A DNA stretch of 64,000 nucleotides from Burkholderia arboris (GTDB lineage: Bacteria > Pseudomonadota > Gammaproteobacteria > Burkholderiales > Burkholderiaceae). Positions 34,821 through 43,855 of the stretch are shown piece by piece; position 1 is the stretch's first letter, and the number at the start of each line of letters is the position of its first letter. The position numbers and the translations under genes were made by a program. The notes below the pieces were generated by a model. The model was not told the DNA's origin, searched no databases, and saw only the letters and a program-made list of their open reading frames with translations. The DNA lies in contig NZ_CABVPX010000015.1 of NCBI RefSeq assembly GCF_902499125.1, positions 62,001 through 126,000 of the forward strand, read 5' to 3'.

Positions 34821-35531
34821 TCAGGCCGGTTCGCAGCAGCGCTCGCGCGCGGCCGCCAGCGCCTCGCGAAACTCGACGAGTTCCGCGATCGTCAGCATCG
34901 GCAACCCGTGCCGTTGCGCGAAAAGCTCGACCTCGTCGCCGCGCGTCATCGTGCCATCCGGATTCATCAGCTCGCACAGCACGCCGGCCGGCTTCAGGCC
35001 CGCGAGGATCGACAGGTCGACCGTGCCTTCGGTGTGACCGCGGCGCGCGAGCACGCCACCCGGTTGCGCACGCAACGGAAATACGTGGCCGGGCCGCACG
35101 ATGTCGTGCGGCTTTGCGCCTTCCGCGATCGCCGCACGGATCGTCGTCACGCGATCGGCCGCCGACACACCGGTATGCACGCCTTCGCGCGCTTCGATCG
35201 ACACCGTGAACGCGGTGCCGTTGCGGCTCTCGTTGGTCTGCACCATCGGCGGCAGTTCGAGCGCGCGCACCGTGTCGTCGGTCAGGCACAGGCACACGAT
35301 GCCGCTGCACTCGCGGATCAGCAGCGCCATCGTCTCGGGCGTGATGCGCTCGGCGGCGACGATCAGGTCGGCTTCGTTCTCGCGGTCGTGGTCATCCTGC
35401 AGCACGACCGCACGGCCTGCGCGCATCGCGTCGAGCGCAGCGGCGATGCGCGGCGGCACCGGTTCGGAATCCAGCAACGGGAGATCGGCAAAGGCGTCGG
35501 CGGGTGCCGACGATACGGACATCAAGGACAT
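34821..35531 (-). CDS. ribB: 3,4-dihydroxy-2-butanone 4-phosphate synthase
   Basis: This 236-residue enzyme converts ribulose 5-phosphate to 3,4-dihydroxy-2-butanone 4-phosphate and formate, the carbohydrate branch of riboflavin synthesis. Conserved residues are visible in [33 protein letters not shown] and H-T-E-G-T-V-D-L. It is a stand-alone RibB, without the GTP cyclohydrolase II half found in RibBA fusions. The start ATG 35531 follows GAGGAGC at about eight bases. An FMN riboswitch lies in the 5' leader, so flavin feedback control is expected; riboswitch-controlled stand-alone ribB copies are common in proteobacteria that also have RibBA. Confidence 0.95.
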   Translation of the reverse strand: MSLMSVSSAPADAFADLPLLDSEPVPPRIAAALDAMRAGRAVVLQDDHDRENEADLIVAAERITPETMALLIRECSGIVCLCLTDDTVRALELPPMVQTNESRNGTAFTVSIEAREGVHTGVSAADRVTTIRAAIAEGAKPHDIVRPGHVFPLRAQPGGVLARRGHTEGTVDLSILAGLKPAGVLCELMNPDGTMTRGDEVELFAQRHGLPMLTIAELVEFREALAAARERCCEPA

Positions 35532-35603
35532 GTGAAACGCTCCTCGCAAATACGATTTGGGCGAAAAACGTTTCAGGGCATTGCAAACAGACAGAACGAC
35601 AAC

Positions 35604-35628
35604 CCGCTTCGCATGCGTCGCGAAGCGG
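35604..35628 (-). promoter_or_regulatory. Hairpin in the ribB leader, probable expression platform
   Basis: A 9-base perfect stem (CCGCTTCGC with GCGAAGCGG, 7-base loop) lies 26 bases downstream of the FMN aptamer on the minus strand. A moderately T-rich stretch (GTTGTCGTTCTGTCTGTTTGC) follows. It could act as the terminator that forms when FMN is bound; an overlapping anti-terminator was not worked out. Confidence 0.5.
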
Positions 35629-35653
35629 CCCTGACGGACATGACTATCTGCAC

Positions 35654-35794
35654 ATCTTCTCTCATCCGGACTATGACCGTCGGCTCTGGCATTCGACCAG
35701 ATCTGCTGACCCCGCGCGGATGCGCGGGCGCTCGCGGGCTCGCCGGCTTACGCCAGCCTACCGCCGGTGGGGAATTTCGCCCCGCCCTGAAGAC
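35654..35794 (-). ncRNA. FMN riboswitch (RFN element) in the ribB leader
   Basis: Read on the minus strand, the segment shows the conserved core of the FMN aptamer in order. GTCTTC-AGGGCGGGGCGAAATTCCCC comes at the 5' end, then ACCGGCGGTA, then AGCCCGCGAGC. After a variable GC-rich arm come CCGACGGTCATAGTCCGGATGAGAGAAGAT. The outer stem P1 (35789-35794 with 35654-35659) pairs with one G-U. It lies about 120 bases before ribB. FMN binding normally lowers expression of the gene downstream. Confidence 0.95.
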
Positions 35795-35990
35795 GCACTG
35801 ATTGCCGGACGGGGGTTCCCCGTCACCGGCGGGCCAAGCATACCGCAGCCGCGCGCGAAGCGCAGCGAACCACACCTAAAACCTTACTGACGACTCCGTC
35901 TAACGGCATCGTCCGAACGGCCGATCACCTGGCCGCGCTCCCGCGCAACAGCGGCAAAGCGGCCGTTCCGTACTCGTACTGCCCGCCCGG
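35795..35990. other. Intergenic stretch upstream of the ribB leader
   Basis: This spacer of about 200 bases between the riboswitch and the end of the cupin regulator gene should hold the ribB promoter. No coding region is supported. Confidence 0.35.
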
Positions 35991-36674
35991 TCAGTGGGCC
36001 GCGTGCGCCGCGTCGGGCACGAGCCAGCGCGGCGGCACCTCGGGGCTCACCGTCACGCGGAACGCGCGCGCTTCGCTGTCGCCCGGGTTGCGCAGGCTGT
36101 ACGGCTGGTCGGCATCGAACACGATCGCGTCGCCGGTCGCGAGCAACTGGCGACGGTCGTGCACGCTGACTTCGAGCGTGCCTTCGCTGACGACGAGGTT
36201 GACCGTCGTGCCGGGCGCGCGGCGCGCGCCGGGCTCCGTATGCAGCGGCGCGATCCGCAGCTCGTGGAATTCGGCTGCGGCCGGCTCGCCTTCCGGATAC
36301 AGCGCGCGTGCCGAGAAACGGCCGTTCGAACTGACGACGCGCGAGGCGCGTTCGGCCGCCAGATGCTCGAAGCCGTTCACCGCATGGCGGCGCAGGAACG
36401 CAGCGACCGACACCTTCAATGCCGCTGCGATCTTGCAGAGCACCTTGATCGACGGCACGCTGCGCGCCGATTCGATCTGCGCGAGCATCGCGCGCGACAC
36501 GCCGGACAGCCGCGCGAGCGCATCGAGCGACAGCTGCCGCTCGGCGCGCAAGCGCGCGAGGTTCACGCCGACGACCTGCTCGAGGAGGTCGAGCGACGCG
36601 GACGCGCGCAGGTCGGCAGCATTGCCGGACTCGAAGGAAGACACGTCGCGCACGAGCGCCAGGGATGAAGACAT
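35991..36674 (-). CDS. XRE-family regulator with C-terminal cupin domain
   Basis: This 227-residue regulator has a helix-turn-helix of the Cro/CI type at about residues 35-90 (L-A-R-L-R-A-E-R-Q-L-S-L-D-A-L-A-R-L-S-G-V-S, then A-Q-I-E-S-A-R). A cupin ligand-binding domain follows (about residues 150-220, with H-T-E-P-G-A-R, G-D-A-I-V-F-D-A-D and H/Y-x-x-R-N-P). Members of this class control amino-acid, polyamine or small-acid metabolism, but the ligand is unknown here. ATG 36674 has GGAGGC upstream. Two direct GATAAC repeats, 14 bases apart, lie in its upstream region (36795-36800 and 36809-36814 on the minus strand). The MFS carrier gene lies upstream on the same strand. Confidence 0.88.
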   Translation of the reverse strand: MSSSLALVRDVSSFESGNAADLRASASLDLLEQVVGVNLARLRAERQLSLDALARLSGVSRAMLAQIESARSVPSIKVLCKIAAALKVSVAAFLRRHAVNGFEHLAAERASRVVSSNGRFSARALYPEGEPAAAEFHELRIAPLHTEPGARRAPGTTVNLVVSEGTLEVSVHDRRQLLATGDAIVFDADQPYSLRNPGDSEARAFRVTVSPEVPPRWLVPDAAHAAH

Positions 36675-36891
36675 AGCATTGCCTCCGGGCCGCTGCGCGG
36701 CCCTGCGTATGGGGTAAGCCGGGATCGGAATCGGGTTGCGCCAGCCTTGGCGCGTATCGAAACGCTATCACCCGGCCTTGCACGGGCAAACGAAGTTATC
36801 TTCACACCGTTATCAGCATCGCGGAGGAATGCGTTTCTCGCGAACCTTTTCCTGCCGCTATCGCGTCACCGCCTGCTCGCCGCGGCAACGC

Positions 36892-38067
36892 TCACTGCGC
36901 GGCCGGCGCCGCGCCGCGTGCCGGGCCGCGCGCGTCGAGCCGCATCGCGAACCACGTGACGACCAGCGCCGCGAACGTCACCGCAACCGCGACCCACGGC
37001 AGCGCGTCGAGCGCGAAGCCGTGTTCCAGCGCGAGGCCGCCGAGCCACGCGCCGCCCGCATTGCCGACGTTGAACGCGCCGATGTTCAGCGTCGACGCGA
37101 GATGCGGTGCGCTCGCGGCCTTCTCGACCACGCGCGCCTGCAGCGGCGGCACCGTCGCGAACGCGGCGATCCCCCAGACGAATACGGTGACGGCGGCCGC
37201 GACCGGCAGGTGGCTCGTCTTCGCGAACACGGCCATCACGGCCATCAGCGCGACGAGGATCGCGATCAGCGACGGCATCAGCGCGCGGTCGGCGAGCTTG
37301 CCGCCGAGCGTGTTGCCGATCGTCAGCCCGGCGCCGAACAGCACGAGGACCAGCGCGACCGCGCGCGGCGAGTAGCCGGACACGGTTTCCAGAATCGGCG
37401 CGATGTACGTGAACACGACGAACACGCCGCCGAAGCCGAGCACCGTCATCAGCAGCGCGAGCCATACCTGCGGCTCCTTCAGCACGCGCACTTCGTGACC
37501 GAGGCCGACCGGCCCGCTGTCATGACGGTTCGGCACGAGCGCCGCCACGCCGCCGAGCGCCAGCACGCCGAGCGCGGCGACGATCCAGAACGACGCGCGC
37601 CAGCCGAGCAGCTGGCCGACGAACGTGCCGAACGGCACGCCGAGCACGTTCGACAGCGTGAGCCCGGTGAACATCAGCGCGATCGCGCTCGCGCGCTTGT
37701 CGGTCGGCACGAGCGACGCGGCGACCACCGCGCCGATCCCGAAGAACGATCCGTGCGCGAACGACGTGACGACGCGCGCGACCATCAGCATCGCGTAGCC
37801 GGACGCGGTCGCGCACAACACGTTGCCGACGATGAAGATCGCCATCAGCAGTTGCAGCGCGGCCTTGCGCGGCATGCGGCTCGTCAGCACCGCGAGCAGC
37901 GGCGCGCCGGCCGCGACGCCGAGCGCATAGCCGGTGACGAGCAGGCCGGCCGACGGCAGCGACACGGCCAGGTCGTGCGCGACTTCGGGCAGCAGGCCCA
38001 TGATGATGAATTCGGTGGTGCCGATGGCGAAGGCGCTGATCGCGAGCGCCAGTAACGGAATGGGCAT
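36892..38067 (-). CDS. MFS efflux transporter, DHA1/AraJ type
   Basis: This 391-residue inner-membrane protein has 12 predicted helices. It begins MPIPLLALAISAFAIGTTEFIIMGLLPEVA, the characteristic opening of AraJ/YdhP-like DHA1 efflux carriers. The G-x-x-x-D/R-x-x-R-K motif appears as S-R-M-P-R-K after helix 2. Members export sugars, purines or drugs. The start ATG 38067 is preceded by GGAGAACGTC. It is divergent from a LysR regulator with a palindrome in between, so it is likely an inducible exporter. Its substrate cannot be inferred. Confidence 0.88.
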   Translation of the reverse strand: MPIPLLALAISAFAIGTTEFIIMGLLPEVAHDLAVSLPSAGLLVTGYALGVAAGAPLLAVLTSRMPRKAALQLLMAIFIVGNVLCATASGYAMLMVARVVTSFAHGSFFGIGAVVAASLVPTDKRASAIALMFTGLTLSNVLGVPFGTFVGQLLGWRASFWIVAALGVLALGGVAALVPNRHDSGPVGLGHEVRVLKEPQVWLALLMTVLGFGGVFVVFTYIAPILETVSGYSPRAVALVLVLFGAGLTIGNTLGGKLADRALMPSLIAILVALMAVMAVFAKTSHLPVAAAVTVFVWGIAAFATVPPLQARVVEKAASAPHLASTLNIGAFNVGNAGGAWLGGLALEHGFALDALPWVAVAVTFAALVVTWFAMRLDARGPARGAAPAAQ

Positions 38068-38178
38068 GACGTTCTCCGGAAGGCGGCGGCCGCGGCGACC
38101 GGTCGGTGCCGCACCGCACAAGAAGCGGGATGTGCGCGCATTGTCCCGAAGACGCCTATATTTGATAATTGGCGTGGC

Positions 38179-38197
38179 ATTTGAACCATTTTCAAAT
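38179..38197. promoter_or_regulatory. Probable LysR operator
   Basis: ATTTGAA-CCATT-TTCAAAT is a perfect inverted repeat with 7-base arms and contains the LysR-type T-N11-A core. It lies 17 bases before the LysR start and 112 before the divergent MFS start, in an AT-rich patch. Confidence 0.6.
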
Positions 38198-38213
38198 ATT
38201 TCTGGAAAATCGC

Positions 38214-39146
38214 ATGGACCGACTGGGCGATATCCGGCTGTTCGTCGAAGCCGCGGAACTGGGCAGCCTGTCGGCCGCCGGGCGCAAGCTGAACCTCACG
38301 CCGGCTGCCGCGAGCGCGCGCCTCGCGAAGCTCGAGGCGGCAGTCGCGACCCGGCTGTTCGACCGTTCGACCCGGCAGTTGCGGCTCACCGACGAGGGCC
38401 GCCTGTACCTGAACGGGTGCCGGCAGGGGTTGCAGGCGCTCGACGACGCCAACGCGCTGCTGCAGGCCGGCCGCAACGTCGTCGGCGGCCGGGTGCGGCT
38501 GTCGGCGACATCCGATTTCGGCCGCCGCCGCTTGCTCGACTGGCTCGACGAATTCACCGTGCGCTACCCGGACGTCACGTTCTCGCTCACGGCGTCCGAC
38601 TCGACGGTCAACCTGTGGCAGGACGAGATCGATCTCGCGATCCGCTTCGCCGCCCCGCCCGATGGCGCGCTGATCGCCCGCCGGCTCGCCGCGGACCGGC
38701 GCGTGCCGTGCGCGGCGCCGTCGTTCGTCGCCCGTCACGGCGCGCCGCGCGATCCTCACGATCTCGCCCGATTTCCCTGCAACGTGATCACGGTCGCGTC
38801 CGGGCCGATGAACACGTGGCACTTCACGCGCGACGGCGACTCGCAAACCTGCACGGTGCCGCTCGCCACCGCGTTCGAGACCAACGACGGCGGCCTCGCC
38901 CGCGAGTGGGCGCTACGCGGGCACGGCATCGTGCTGAACTCGATCTGGGATGTCGCCGACGACATACGCGCGGGGCGGCTCACGGTCCTGCTGCCCGACT
39001 GGCGGCACCAGGGTGCGCCGCTGCACGCCATCTACCCCGGCAAGCGCTACATGGCGCCGCGCGTGCGCGTGCTGCTCGACTTTCTCGCCGAACGCTTCGC
39101 GCGCGAGGAAGCCGCGCTCGACGACCTGCTGAACGCGTGCCGCTGA
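38214..39146 (+). CDS. LysR-family transcriptional regulator
   Basis: This 310-residue regulator has a winged helix (M-D-R-L-G-D-I-R-L-F-V-E-A-A-E-L-G-S-L-S-A-A-G-R) and a LysR effector domain of the CrgA/AaeR-like subgroup common in this lineage. ATG 38214 is chosen because it begins the conserved MDRL start; an earlier in-frame ATG at 38169 would read through the palindromic operator. It is divergent from the MFS efflux gene and probably controls it. Confidence 0.9.
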   Translation: MDRLGDIRLFVEAAELGSLSAAGRKLNLTPAAASARLAKLEAAVATRLFDRSTRQLRLTDEGRLYLNGCRQGLQALDDANALLQAGRNVVGGRVRLSATSDFGRRRLLDWLDEFTVRYPDVTFSLTASDSTVNLWQDEIDLAIRFAAPPDGALIARRLAADRRVPCAAPSFVARHGAPRDPHDLARFPCNVITVASGPMNTWHFTRDGDSQTCTVPLATAFETNDGGLAREWALRGHGIVLNSIWDVADDIRAGRLTVLLPDWRHQGAPLHAIYPGKRYMAPRVRVLLDFLAERFAREEAALDDLLNACR

Positions 39147-39236
39147 CGGCCGGCGCATCGCCGATCCGGGGTCGGAACCTGACAGCCGGCGTCGCGCGGC
39201 CGCAACCCGCCGCCCGTCCCGAGCGGCGCGAAAAGC

Positions 39237-39242
39237 TATAAT
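39237..39242 (+). promoter_or_regulatory. Candidate -10 element of miaB
   Basis: A perfect TATAAT lies 118 bases upstream of the miaB start, in an otherwise GC-rich spacer. No good -35 is seen at 16-18 bases, so the promoter may rely on other features. Confidence 0.45.
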
Positions 39243-39359
39243 GGAAGGCTTTCCCGACGGCTTTTCCTGCTCGCTGCGCGCATCTGCGTGCAGCGCACGG
39301 CCGTCCCGATTCACCCTTGACGACGCCCCCAGGTCAACCACTGCGAACGGCGAATCCCC

Positions 39360-40733
39360 ATGACCAAGAAAGTTTACGTAAAGACCTTCGGCTGCCAGAT
39401 GAACGAGTACGACTCGGACAAGATGGTGGACGTGCTCAATGCCTCCGAAGGCCTCGAAAAGACCGACACGCCGGAAGACGCCGACATCATCCTGTTCAAC
39501 ACGTGCTCGGTGCGTGAAAAGGCGCAGGAGAAGGTGTTCTCCGATCTCGGCCGCGCGCGCGAGCTGAAGGCAGCGAAGCCCGGCCTGCTGATCGGCGTCG
39601 GCGGCTGCGTCGCGAGCCAGGAAGGCGCGTCGATCGTGTCGCGCGCGCCGTACGTCGACCTCGTGTTCGGCCCGCAAACCCTGCATCGCCTGCCGCAGAT
39701 GATCGACGCGCGCCGCGAGAGCGGCCGCGCGCAGGTCGACATCTCGTTCCCGGAAATCGAGAAGTTCGACCACCTGCCGCCCGCGCGCGTCGAAGGGCCG
39801 AGCGCATTCGTGTCGATCATGGAAGGCTGCTCGAAGTACTGCAGCTACTGCGTGGTGCCGTACACCCGCGGCGATGAGGTGTCGCGCCCGCTCGACGACG
39901 TGCTGACCGAAGTGGCCGGCCTCGCCGACCAGGGCGTGCGCGAAGTCACGCTGCTCGGCCAGAACGTGAACGCATACCGCGGCGCGCTGGCGGCCGGCTC
40001 GTCGGACATCGCCGATTTCGCGACGCTGATCGAATACGTCGCCGACATCCCCGGCATCGAGCGGATCCGCTATACGACGTCGCACCCGAAGGAATTCACG
40101 CAGCACCTGATCGACACCTACGCGAAGGTGCCGAAGCTCGTGAGCCACCTGCACCTGCCGGTCCAGCACGGCTCCGACCGTATCCTGATGGCGATGAAGC
40201 GCGGCTACACGGTGCTCGAATACAAGTCGGTGATCCGCAAGCTGCGCGCGATCCGCCCCGACCTGTCGCTGTCGACCGACATGATCGTCGGCTTCCCCGG
40301 CGAGACCGAGGACGATTTCGACAAGATGATGGCGCTGGTGCACGAGATGCGCTACGACACGAGCTTCTCGTTCATCTACAGCCCGCGCCCCGGCACGCCG
40401 GCCGCGAACCTGCACGACGACACGCCGCGCGAAGTGAAGCTCAAACGCCTGCAACATCTGCAGGCGACCATCGAGGAAAACGTCGCGCGCATCAGCGAGT
40501 CGATGGTCGGGAAGGTCGAGCGGATCCTCGTCGAGGGCCCGTCGCGCAAGGACCCGAACGAACTCGCGGGCCGCACCGAGAACAACCGGGTCGTGAATTT
40601 CCCGGCGCCGCTTGCGTCGCACCCGCGCCTGATCGGCCAGATGATCGACGTGAAGATCAACCACGCGTACCCGCACTCGCTGCGCGGCGAGCTCGTGCTC
40701 GTCAGCGACGACGCGAGCGCGGCCACCCACTGA
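39360..40733 (+). CDS. miaB: tRNA-2-methylthio-N6-dimethylallyladenosine synthase
   Basis: This 457-residue radical-SAM methylthiotransferase adds the 2-methylthio group to i6A37 of tRNAs. The N-terminal UPF0004 domain has the second cluster's cysteines ([24 protein letters not shown]). The SAM cluster is Cys157, Cys161 and Cys164 in C-S-K-Y-C-S-Y-C-V, the same numbers as in E. coli. A TRAM domain closes the protein. It heads the conserved miaB-ybeZ-ybeY-corC-lnt order. Confidence 0.97.
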   Translation: MTKKVYVKTFGCQMNEYDSDKMVDVLNASEGLEKTDTPEDADIILFNTCSVREKAQEKVFSDLGRARELKAAKPGLLIGVGGCVASQEGASIVSRAPYVDLVFGPQTLHRLPQMIDARRESGRAQVDISFPEIEKFDHLPPARVEGPSAFVSIMEGCSKYCSYCVVPYTRGDEVSRPLDDVLTEVAGLADQGVREVTLLGQNVNAYRGALAAGSSDIADFATLIEYVADIPGIERIRYTTSHPKEFTQHLIDTYAKVPKLVSHLHLPVQHGSDRILMAMKRGYTVLEYKSVIRKLRAIRPDLSLSTDMIVGFPGETEDDFDKMMALVHEMRYDTSFSFIYSPRPGTPAANLHDDTPREVKLKRLQHLQATIEENVARISESMVGKVERILVEGPSRKDPNELAGRTENNRVVNFPAPLASHPRLIGQMIDVKINHAYPHSLRGELVLVSDDASAATH

Positions 40734-40762
40734 TTGACGCTCAACAGGAGCCCGACGCTACT

Positions 40763-41809
40763 TTGAAGACCGTCCAAGCACTGGAATTCACTGCCCCGCG
40801 CGACGACAACGCGCGCCTCGCCAACCTCTGCGGCCCGCTCGACGAGAACCTGCGGCAGATCGAACAGGCACTCGACGTCACGCTCGCGCGGCGCGGCCAC
40901 CGGATCACGATCCGCGGGCGCGGCGCCAAGCTCGCGCTCGCCGCGCTCGAAAACTTCTACAACCGCGCGCGCGATCCGTTGTCGGTCGACGACATCCAGC
41001 TCGCGCTGGTCGAAGTGCGCCACACGACCGGCAACGGCCGCCAGGACACGGTCGACGTGCGCTTCCGCGGCGACCCCGACCATCCGTTCGACGAGCCCGT
41101 CGTGCAGCTCGACGCCAGCGAGCCGGAAGAAGAGCCCGGGCCGAAGCTGTACACGCGGCGTGCCGACCTGCGCGGCCGCACGCCCGCGCAGCGCGAGTAC
41201 CTGAAGCAGATCCTGTCGCACGATGTGACGCTCGGCATCGGGCCGGCCGGCACCGGCAAGACCTACCTTGCGGTTGCATGCGCGGTCGACGCGCTCGAGC
41301 GCGACCAGGTCAAGCGGATCGTGCTGACGCGCCCGGCCGTCGAGGCCGGCGAACGGCTCGGCTTCCTGCCGGGCGATCTTGCGCAGAAGGTCGACCCGTA
41401 CCTGCGTCCGCTGTACGACGCGCTGTACGACCTGCTCGGTTTCGACAAGACCGCGAAGATGTTCGAGCGCCAGATGATCGAGATCGCGCCGCTCGCGTAC
41501 ATGCGCGGCCGCACGCTGAACCACGCGTTCATCATCCTCGACGAGGCGCAGAACACGACGCCCGAGCAGATGAAGATGTTCCTCACGCGGATCGGCTTCG
41601 GCTCGAAGGCGGTCGTGACCGGCGACACGAGCCAGGTCGACCTGCCGCGCGGCCACAAGAGCGGTCTCGTCGAAGCACAGCAGGTGCTCGGCGGCGTGCG
41701 CGGCATCGCACTCACGCGCTTCACGAGCGCCGACGTCGTACGCCATCCGCTCGTCGCGCGCATCGTCGAGGCATACGACGAGTTCCACGCGCAGCATCAG
41801 GACGGCTGA
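40763..41809 (+). CDS. ybeZ: PhoH-like ATPase (YbeZ)
   Basis: This 348-residue cytoplasmic ATPase of the PhoH family has an N-terminal KH-like segment, then Walker A G-P-A-G-T-G-K-T near residue 160. [11 protein letters not shown] follows as Walker B, and [13 protein letters not shown] is downstream. YbeZ is linked to the ribosome-maturation nuclease YbeY, whose gene follows. The start TTG 40763 is preceded by CAGGAG at 12 bases, a rather long distance, but [14 protein letters not shown] begins the conserved part and no better start exists. A strong terminator separates it from ybeY. Confidence 0.93.
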   Translation: MKTVQALEFTAPRDDNARLANLCGPLDENLRQIEQALDVTLARRGHRITIRGRGAKLALAALENFYNRARDPLSVDDIQLALVEVRHTTGNGRQDTVDVRFRGDPDHPFDEPVVQLDASEPEEEPGPKLYTRRADLRGRTPAQREYLKQILSHDVTLGIGPAGTGKTYLAVACAVDALERDQVKRIVLTRPAVEAGERLGFLPGDLAQKVDPYLRPLYDALYDLLGFDKTAKMFERQMIEIAPLAYMRGRTLNHAFIILDEAQNTTPEQMKMFLTRIGFGSKAVVTGDTSQVDLPRGHKSGLVEAQQVLGGVRGIALTRFTSADVVRHPLVARIVEAYDEFHAQHQDG

Positions 41810-41842
41810 GCGGCCGCGCACGCGTGCTGCCCCGGCCTGCCG

Positions 41843-41877
41843 GCCCGGCCCGCCACACGGCGCGCCGGGCTTTTTTT
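41843..41877 (+). terminator. Intrinsic terminator between ybeZ and ybeY
   Basis: GCCCGGC (41843-41849) pairs with GCCGGGC (41864-41870) around a 14-base loop and is followed by seven T residues. It splits what is a single operon in many proteobacteria. Confidence 0.8.
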
Positions 41878-41908
41878 CGCCTGGTTGAATTCGGGTGGGA
41901 TCGGCCGT

Positions 41909-41920
41909 TTGGTGTATCCT
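41909..41920 (+). promoter_or_regulatory. Repeated promoter-like element upstream of ybeY
   Basis: TTGGTGTATCCT occurs here, 27 bases before the ybeY start. It occurs again, identical over 12 bases, at 43797-43808 before corC. TATCCT could be a -10 hexamer with a TG just ahead of it. Confidence 0.4.
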
Positions 41921-41947
41921 CAACGCGTCCCAATCGCCGCACGCGTC

Positions 41948-42724
41948 ATGAAATCCTCCCGTTCCCGCAAGTCCGGTCGCGCCGAGTCCGCCGCGCCCGA
42001 ATCTCCCCGCCTTTCGCTGTTCGATGCGAAGGGCAAGGCCCGGACCGTCAACGCACAAGGGCTGCGGATCGACTTCCCGGACGGCCGCAGCCTGATGTTC
42101 GACCTGTCGGGCAGCTCGGGCGACGCGGCTGTCGCGATCGTCGCGCAGCACAACGATCCGGCGATGCGCGCGAAGCTCGCGCTGCAGCCCGAGCACTACG
42201 ACAGCGTGACGCTGCACGTCGGCGCCGAGCTCGCGCCGCGCGAAGACGACCTCGACGATGCGCCGCGCGCGCTGGAACTCGAGCTGTCCGTGCAGTACGG
42301 CGACGAGATCACGAGCGACGTGCGCAAGACGCTGCCCAAGCGCAAGCTGATCGCCGAATGGATCGAGCCGGCGCTGTTCGCGAGCGCGCAGCTCACCGTG
42401 CGCTTCGTCGGCGAAAACGAAGGCCGCACGCTGAACGCCGGCTACCGCCACAAGGACTACCCGACCAACGTGCTGACCTTCGCGTACGACGCGGCGCCCG
42501 ACGGCACCGTGATCGGCGATCTCGTGCTGTGCTGCCCGGTCGTCGAGAAGGAAGCGCACGAACAGGGCAAGCCGCTCACGGCCCATTACGCGCACCTGCT
42601 GGTGCACGGCGCGCTGCACGCGCAGGGTTACGATCACGAAACGAGCGACGAGGACGCGGCCGAAATGGAAGCGCTCGAAGTCGACATCCTCGCGAAGCTG
42701 GGTTTCCCGAACCCGTACCAGTAA
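41948..42724 (+). CDS. ybeY: Endoribonuclease YbeY (rRNA maturation) with N-terminal extension
   Basis: This 258-residue metalloprotein processes the 3' end of 16S rRNA and takes part in ribosome quality control. The zinc-site motif [11 protein letters not shown] (His220, His224, His230) and the upstream L-N-x-G-Y-R-x-K-D-x-P-T-N-V-L-T-F are intact. Typical YbeY proteins have about 150-180 residues; here roughly 100 extra residues precede the domain, including a segment with [19 protein letters not shown] that looks folded. ATG 41948 begins a Ser/Arg/Lys-rich head; a later start near residue 95 would give a standard length but has no good candidate. chaC follows after 12 bases. Confidence 0.92.
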   Translation: MKSSRSRKSGRAESAAPESPRLSLFDAKGKARTVNAQGLRIDFPDGRSLMFDLSGSSGDAAVAIVAQHNDPAMRAKLALQPEHYDSVTLHVGAELAPREDDLDDAPRALELELSVQYGDEITSDVRKTLPKRKLIAEWIEPALFASAQLTVRFVGENEGRTLNAGYRHKDYPTNVLTFAYDAAPDGTVIGDLVLCCPVVEKEAHEQGKPLTAHYAHLLVHGALHAQGYDHETSDEDAAEMEALEVDILAKLGFPNPYQ

Positions 42725-42736
42725 GCCGTCCGCACG

Positions 42737-43369
42737 ATGCGCAACACCGCGACGCTGCCGCCCGCCTACCCGCCGTCGATCGGCGCGGGCCGGCTGCTGA
42801 CGGAAGACGAGCTCGCGGCATCGCTCGCGCACACGATGCGCGACTGGGACGGCCGGCAGGATCTCTGGCTGTTCGGCTATGGCTCGCTGATCTGGAACCC
42901 CGGTCTGCCGACCGTCGCCGCCGTGCGCGGCAAGGTGCACGGCTACCATCGCGGCCTCTACCTGTGGTCGCGCGTGAACCGCGGCACCCCCGAGCGCCCG
43001 GGCCTCGTGCTCGCGCTCGATCGCGGCGGTTCGTGCTCGGGCATCGCATTCCGGCTCTCCGGCCCGACCGCGCAGCCGCATCTCGAGACGTTGTGGAAGC
43101 GCGAAATGCCGATGGGTTCGTACCGGCCCGCGTGGCTGCCGTGCTCGCTCGAGACCGGCGAACGCGTAAACGCGCTCGCGTTCGTGATGCGCCGCGACGT
43201 ACCGACCTATACGGGCAAGCTGACCGACCCCGTCGTGAAGGAAGTGTTCAGCTGCGCGGCCGGCCGCTACGGCACGACGCTCGACTACGTGAGCCGCACG
43301 GTCGACGCGCTGCGCGCGAGCGGCATTCCCGACCGTGCGCTGGAAGGGTTGCTCGCGCGATGCCGGTGA
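42737..43369 (+). CDS. chaC: Gamma-glutamylcyclotransferase ChaC
   Basis: This 210-residue enzyme cleaves glutathione to 5-oxoproline and Cys-Gly. The ChaC motif F-G-Y-G-S-L-I-W-N-P lies near residue 46 and the catalytic glutamate is in W-K-R-E-M near residue 120. The domain ends with a conserved G-x-Y-G-T-T-L-D-Y. The start ATG 42737 is 12 bases after the ybeY stop, so the two are likely co-transcribed. This gene is not part of the classic E. coli order and is inserted between ybeY and corC here. Confidence 0.92.
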   Translation: MRNTATLPPAYPPSIGAGRLLTEDELAASLAHTMRDWDGRQDLWLFGYGSLIWNPGLPTVAAVRGKVHGYHRGLYLWSRVNRGTPERPGLVLALDRGGSCSGIAFRLSGPTAQPHLETLWKREMPMGSYRPAWLPCSLETGERVNALAFVMRRDVPTYTGKLTDPVVKEVFSCAAGRYGTTLDYVSRTVDALRASGIPDRALEGLLARCR

Positions 43370-43409
43370 TGCGGCACGACGCCCGCGCATTCGAACGAGG
43401 ACACCGCCA

Positions 43410-43559
43410 ATGAAACCGTCACGCTGGTCGCGTTACCGGATCGCCACGCTGATCGTCGCCGCGAGCGTCGCGCTGTCAGGCTGCGGGATCCTCGGCTGCG
43501 GCGGCGCCGCGACCAACGGCGCGGCCGGCGGCGGCTGCTCGGCCGGCATGCGGTTCTGA
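43410..43559 (+). CDS. Very small predicted lipoprotein
   Basis: A 49-residue peptide begins MKPSRWSRYRIATLIV behind GAGGACACCGCCA. The basic head, hydrophobic core and lipobox A-L-S-G-C (Cys25) form a complete lipoprotein signal. The mature part is only about 25 residues, Gly/Ala-rich, with two more cysteines. It follows chaC by 40 bases. No function is known; short Cys-rich lipoproteins of this kind are common in the lineage. Confidence 0.6.
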   Translation: MKPSRWSRYRIATLIVAASVALSGCGILGCGGAATNGAAGGGCSAGMRF

Positions 43560-43796
43560 ACCGCGCACCGGCGGCGCGCGCGTGCGGCAGAATGCCGCCG
43601 ACACGGGCCGCCTGCCGCGCAGCGCCTCGCCGGTCTTTCCGCCCCCGTTTTTTACCGCTGCTGCGCCTTCGCCCTTTTTCTGAGATAGGATGGACCCGAG
43701 GACGATGTCGCGCCCGGCGCGGCCGTCCGCGAGCGGGGCCCGCGCGAGCCGCCCACCCTGGCCGTGCGGCCGGGGTGACACGGTCGCGTCGTGCCC

Positions 43797-43808
43797 TTGG
43801 TGTATCCT
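43797..43808 (+). promoter_or_regulatory. Repeated promoter-like element upstream of corC
   Basis: TTGGTGTATCCT, identical to the copy before ybeY, lies 47 bases before the corC start at the end of a gene-free stretch of about 240 bases (43560-43796). In that stretch I see no other feature. Confidence 0.4.
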
Positions 43809-43855
43809 TGCCTACTCCGTGACCGCGCGCCCCGGCATGACCCGGGCGCACCACC

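Noticed and set aside
36736..38055. A 439-codon plus-strand frame opposite the MFS efflux gene
   Set aside because: Arg/Glu/His-rich shadow of a clear membrane-protein gene.
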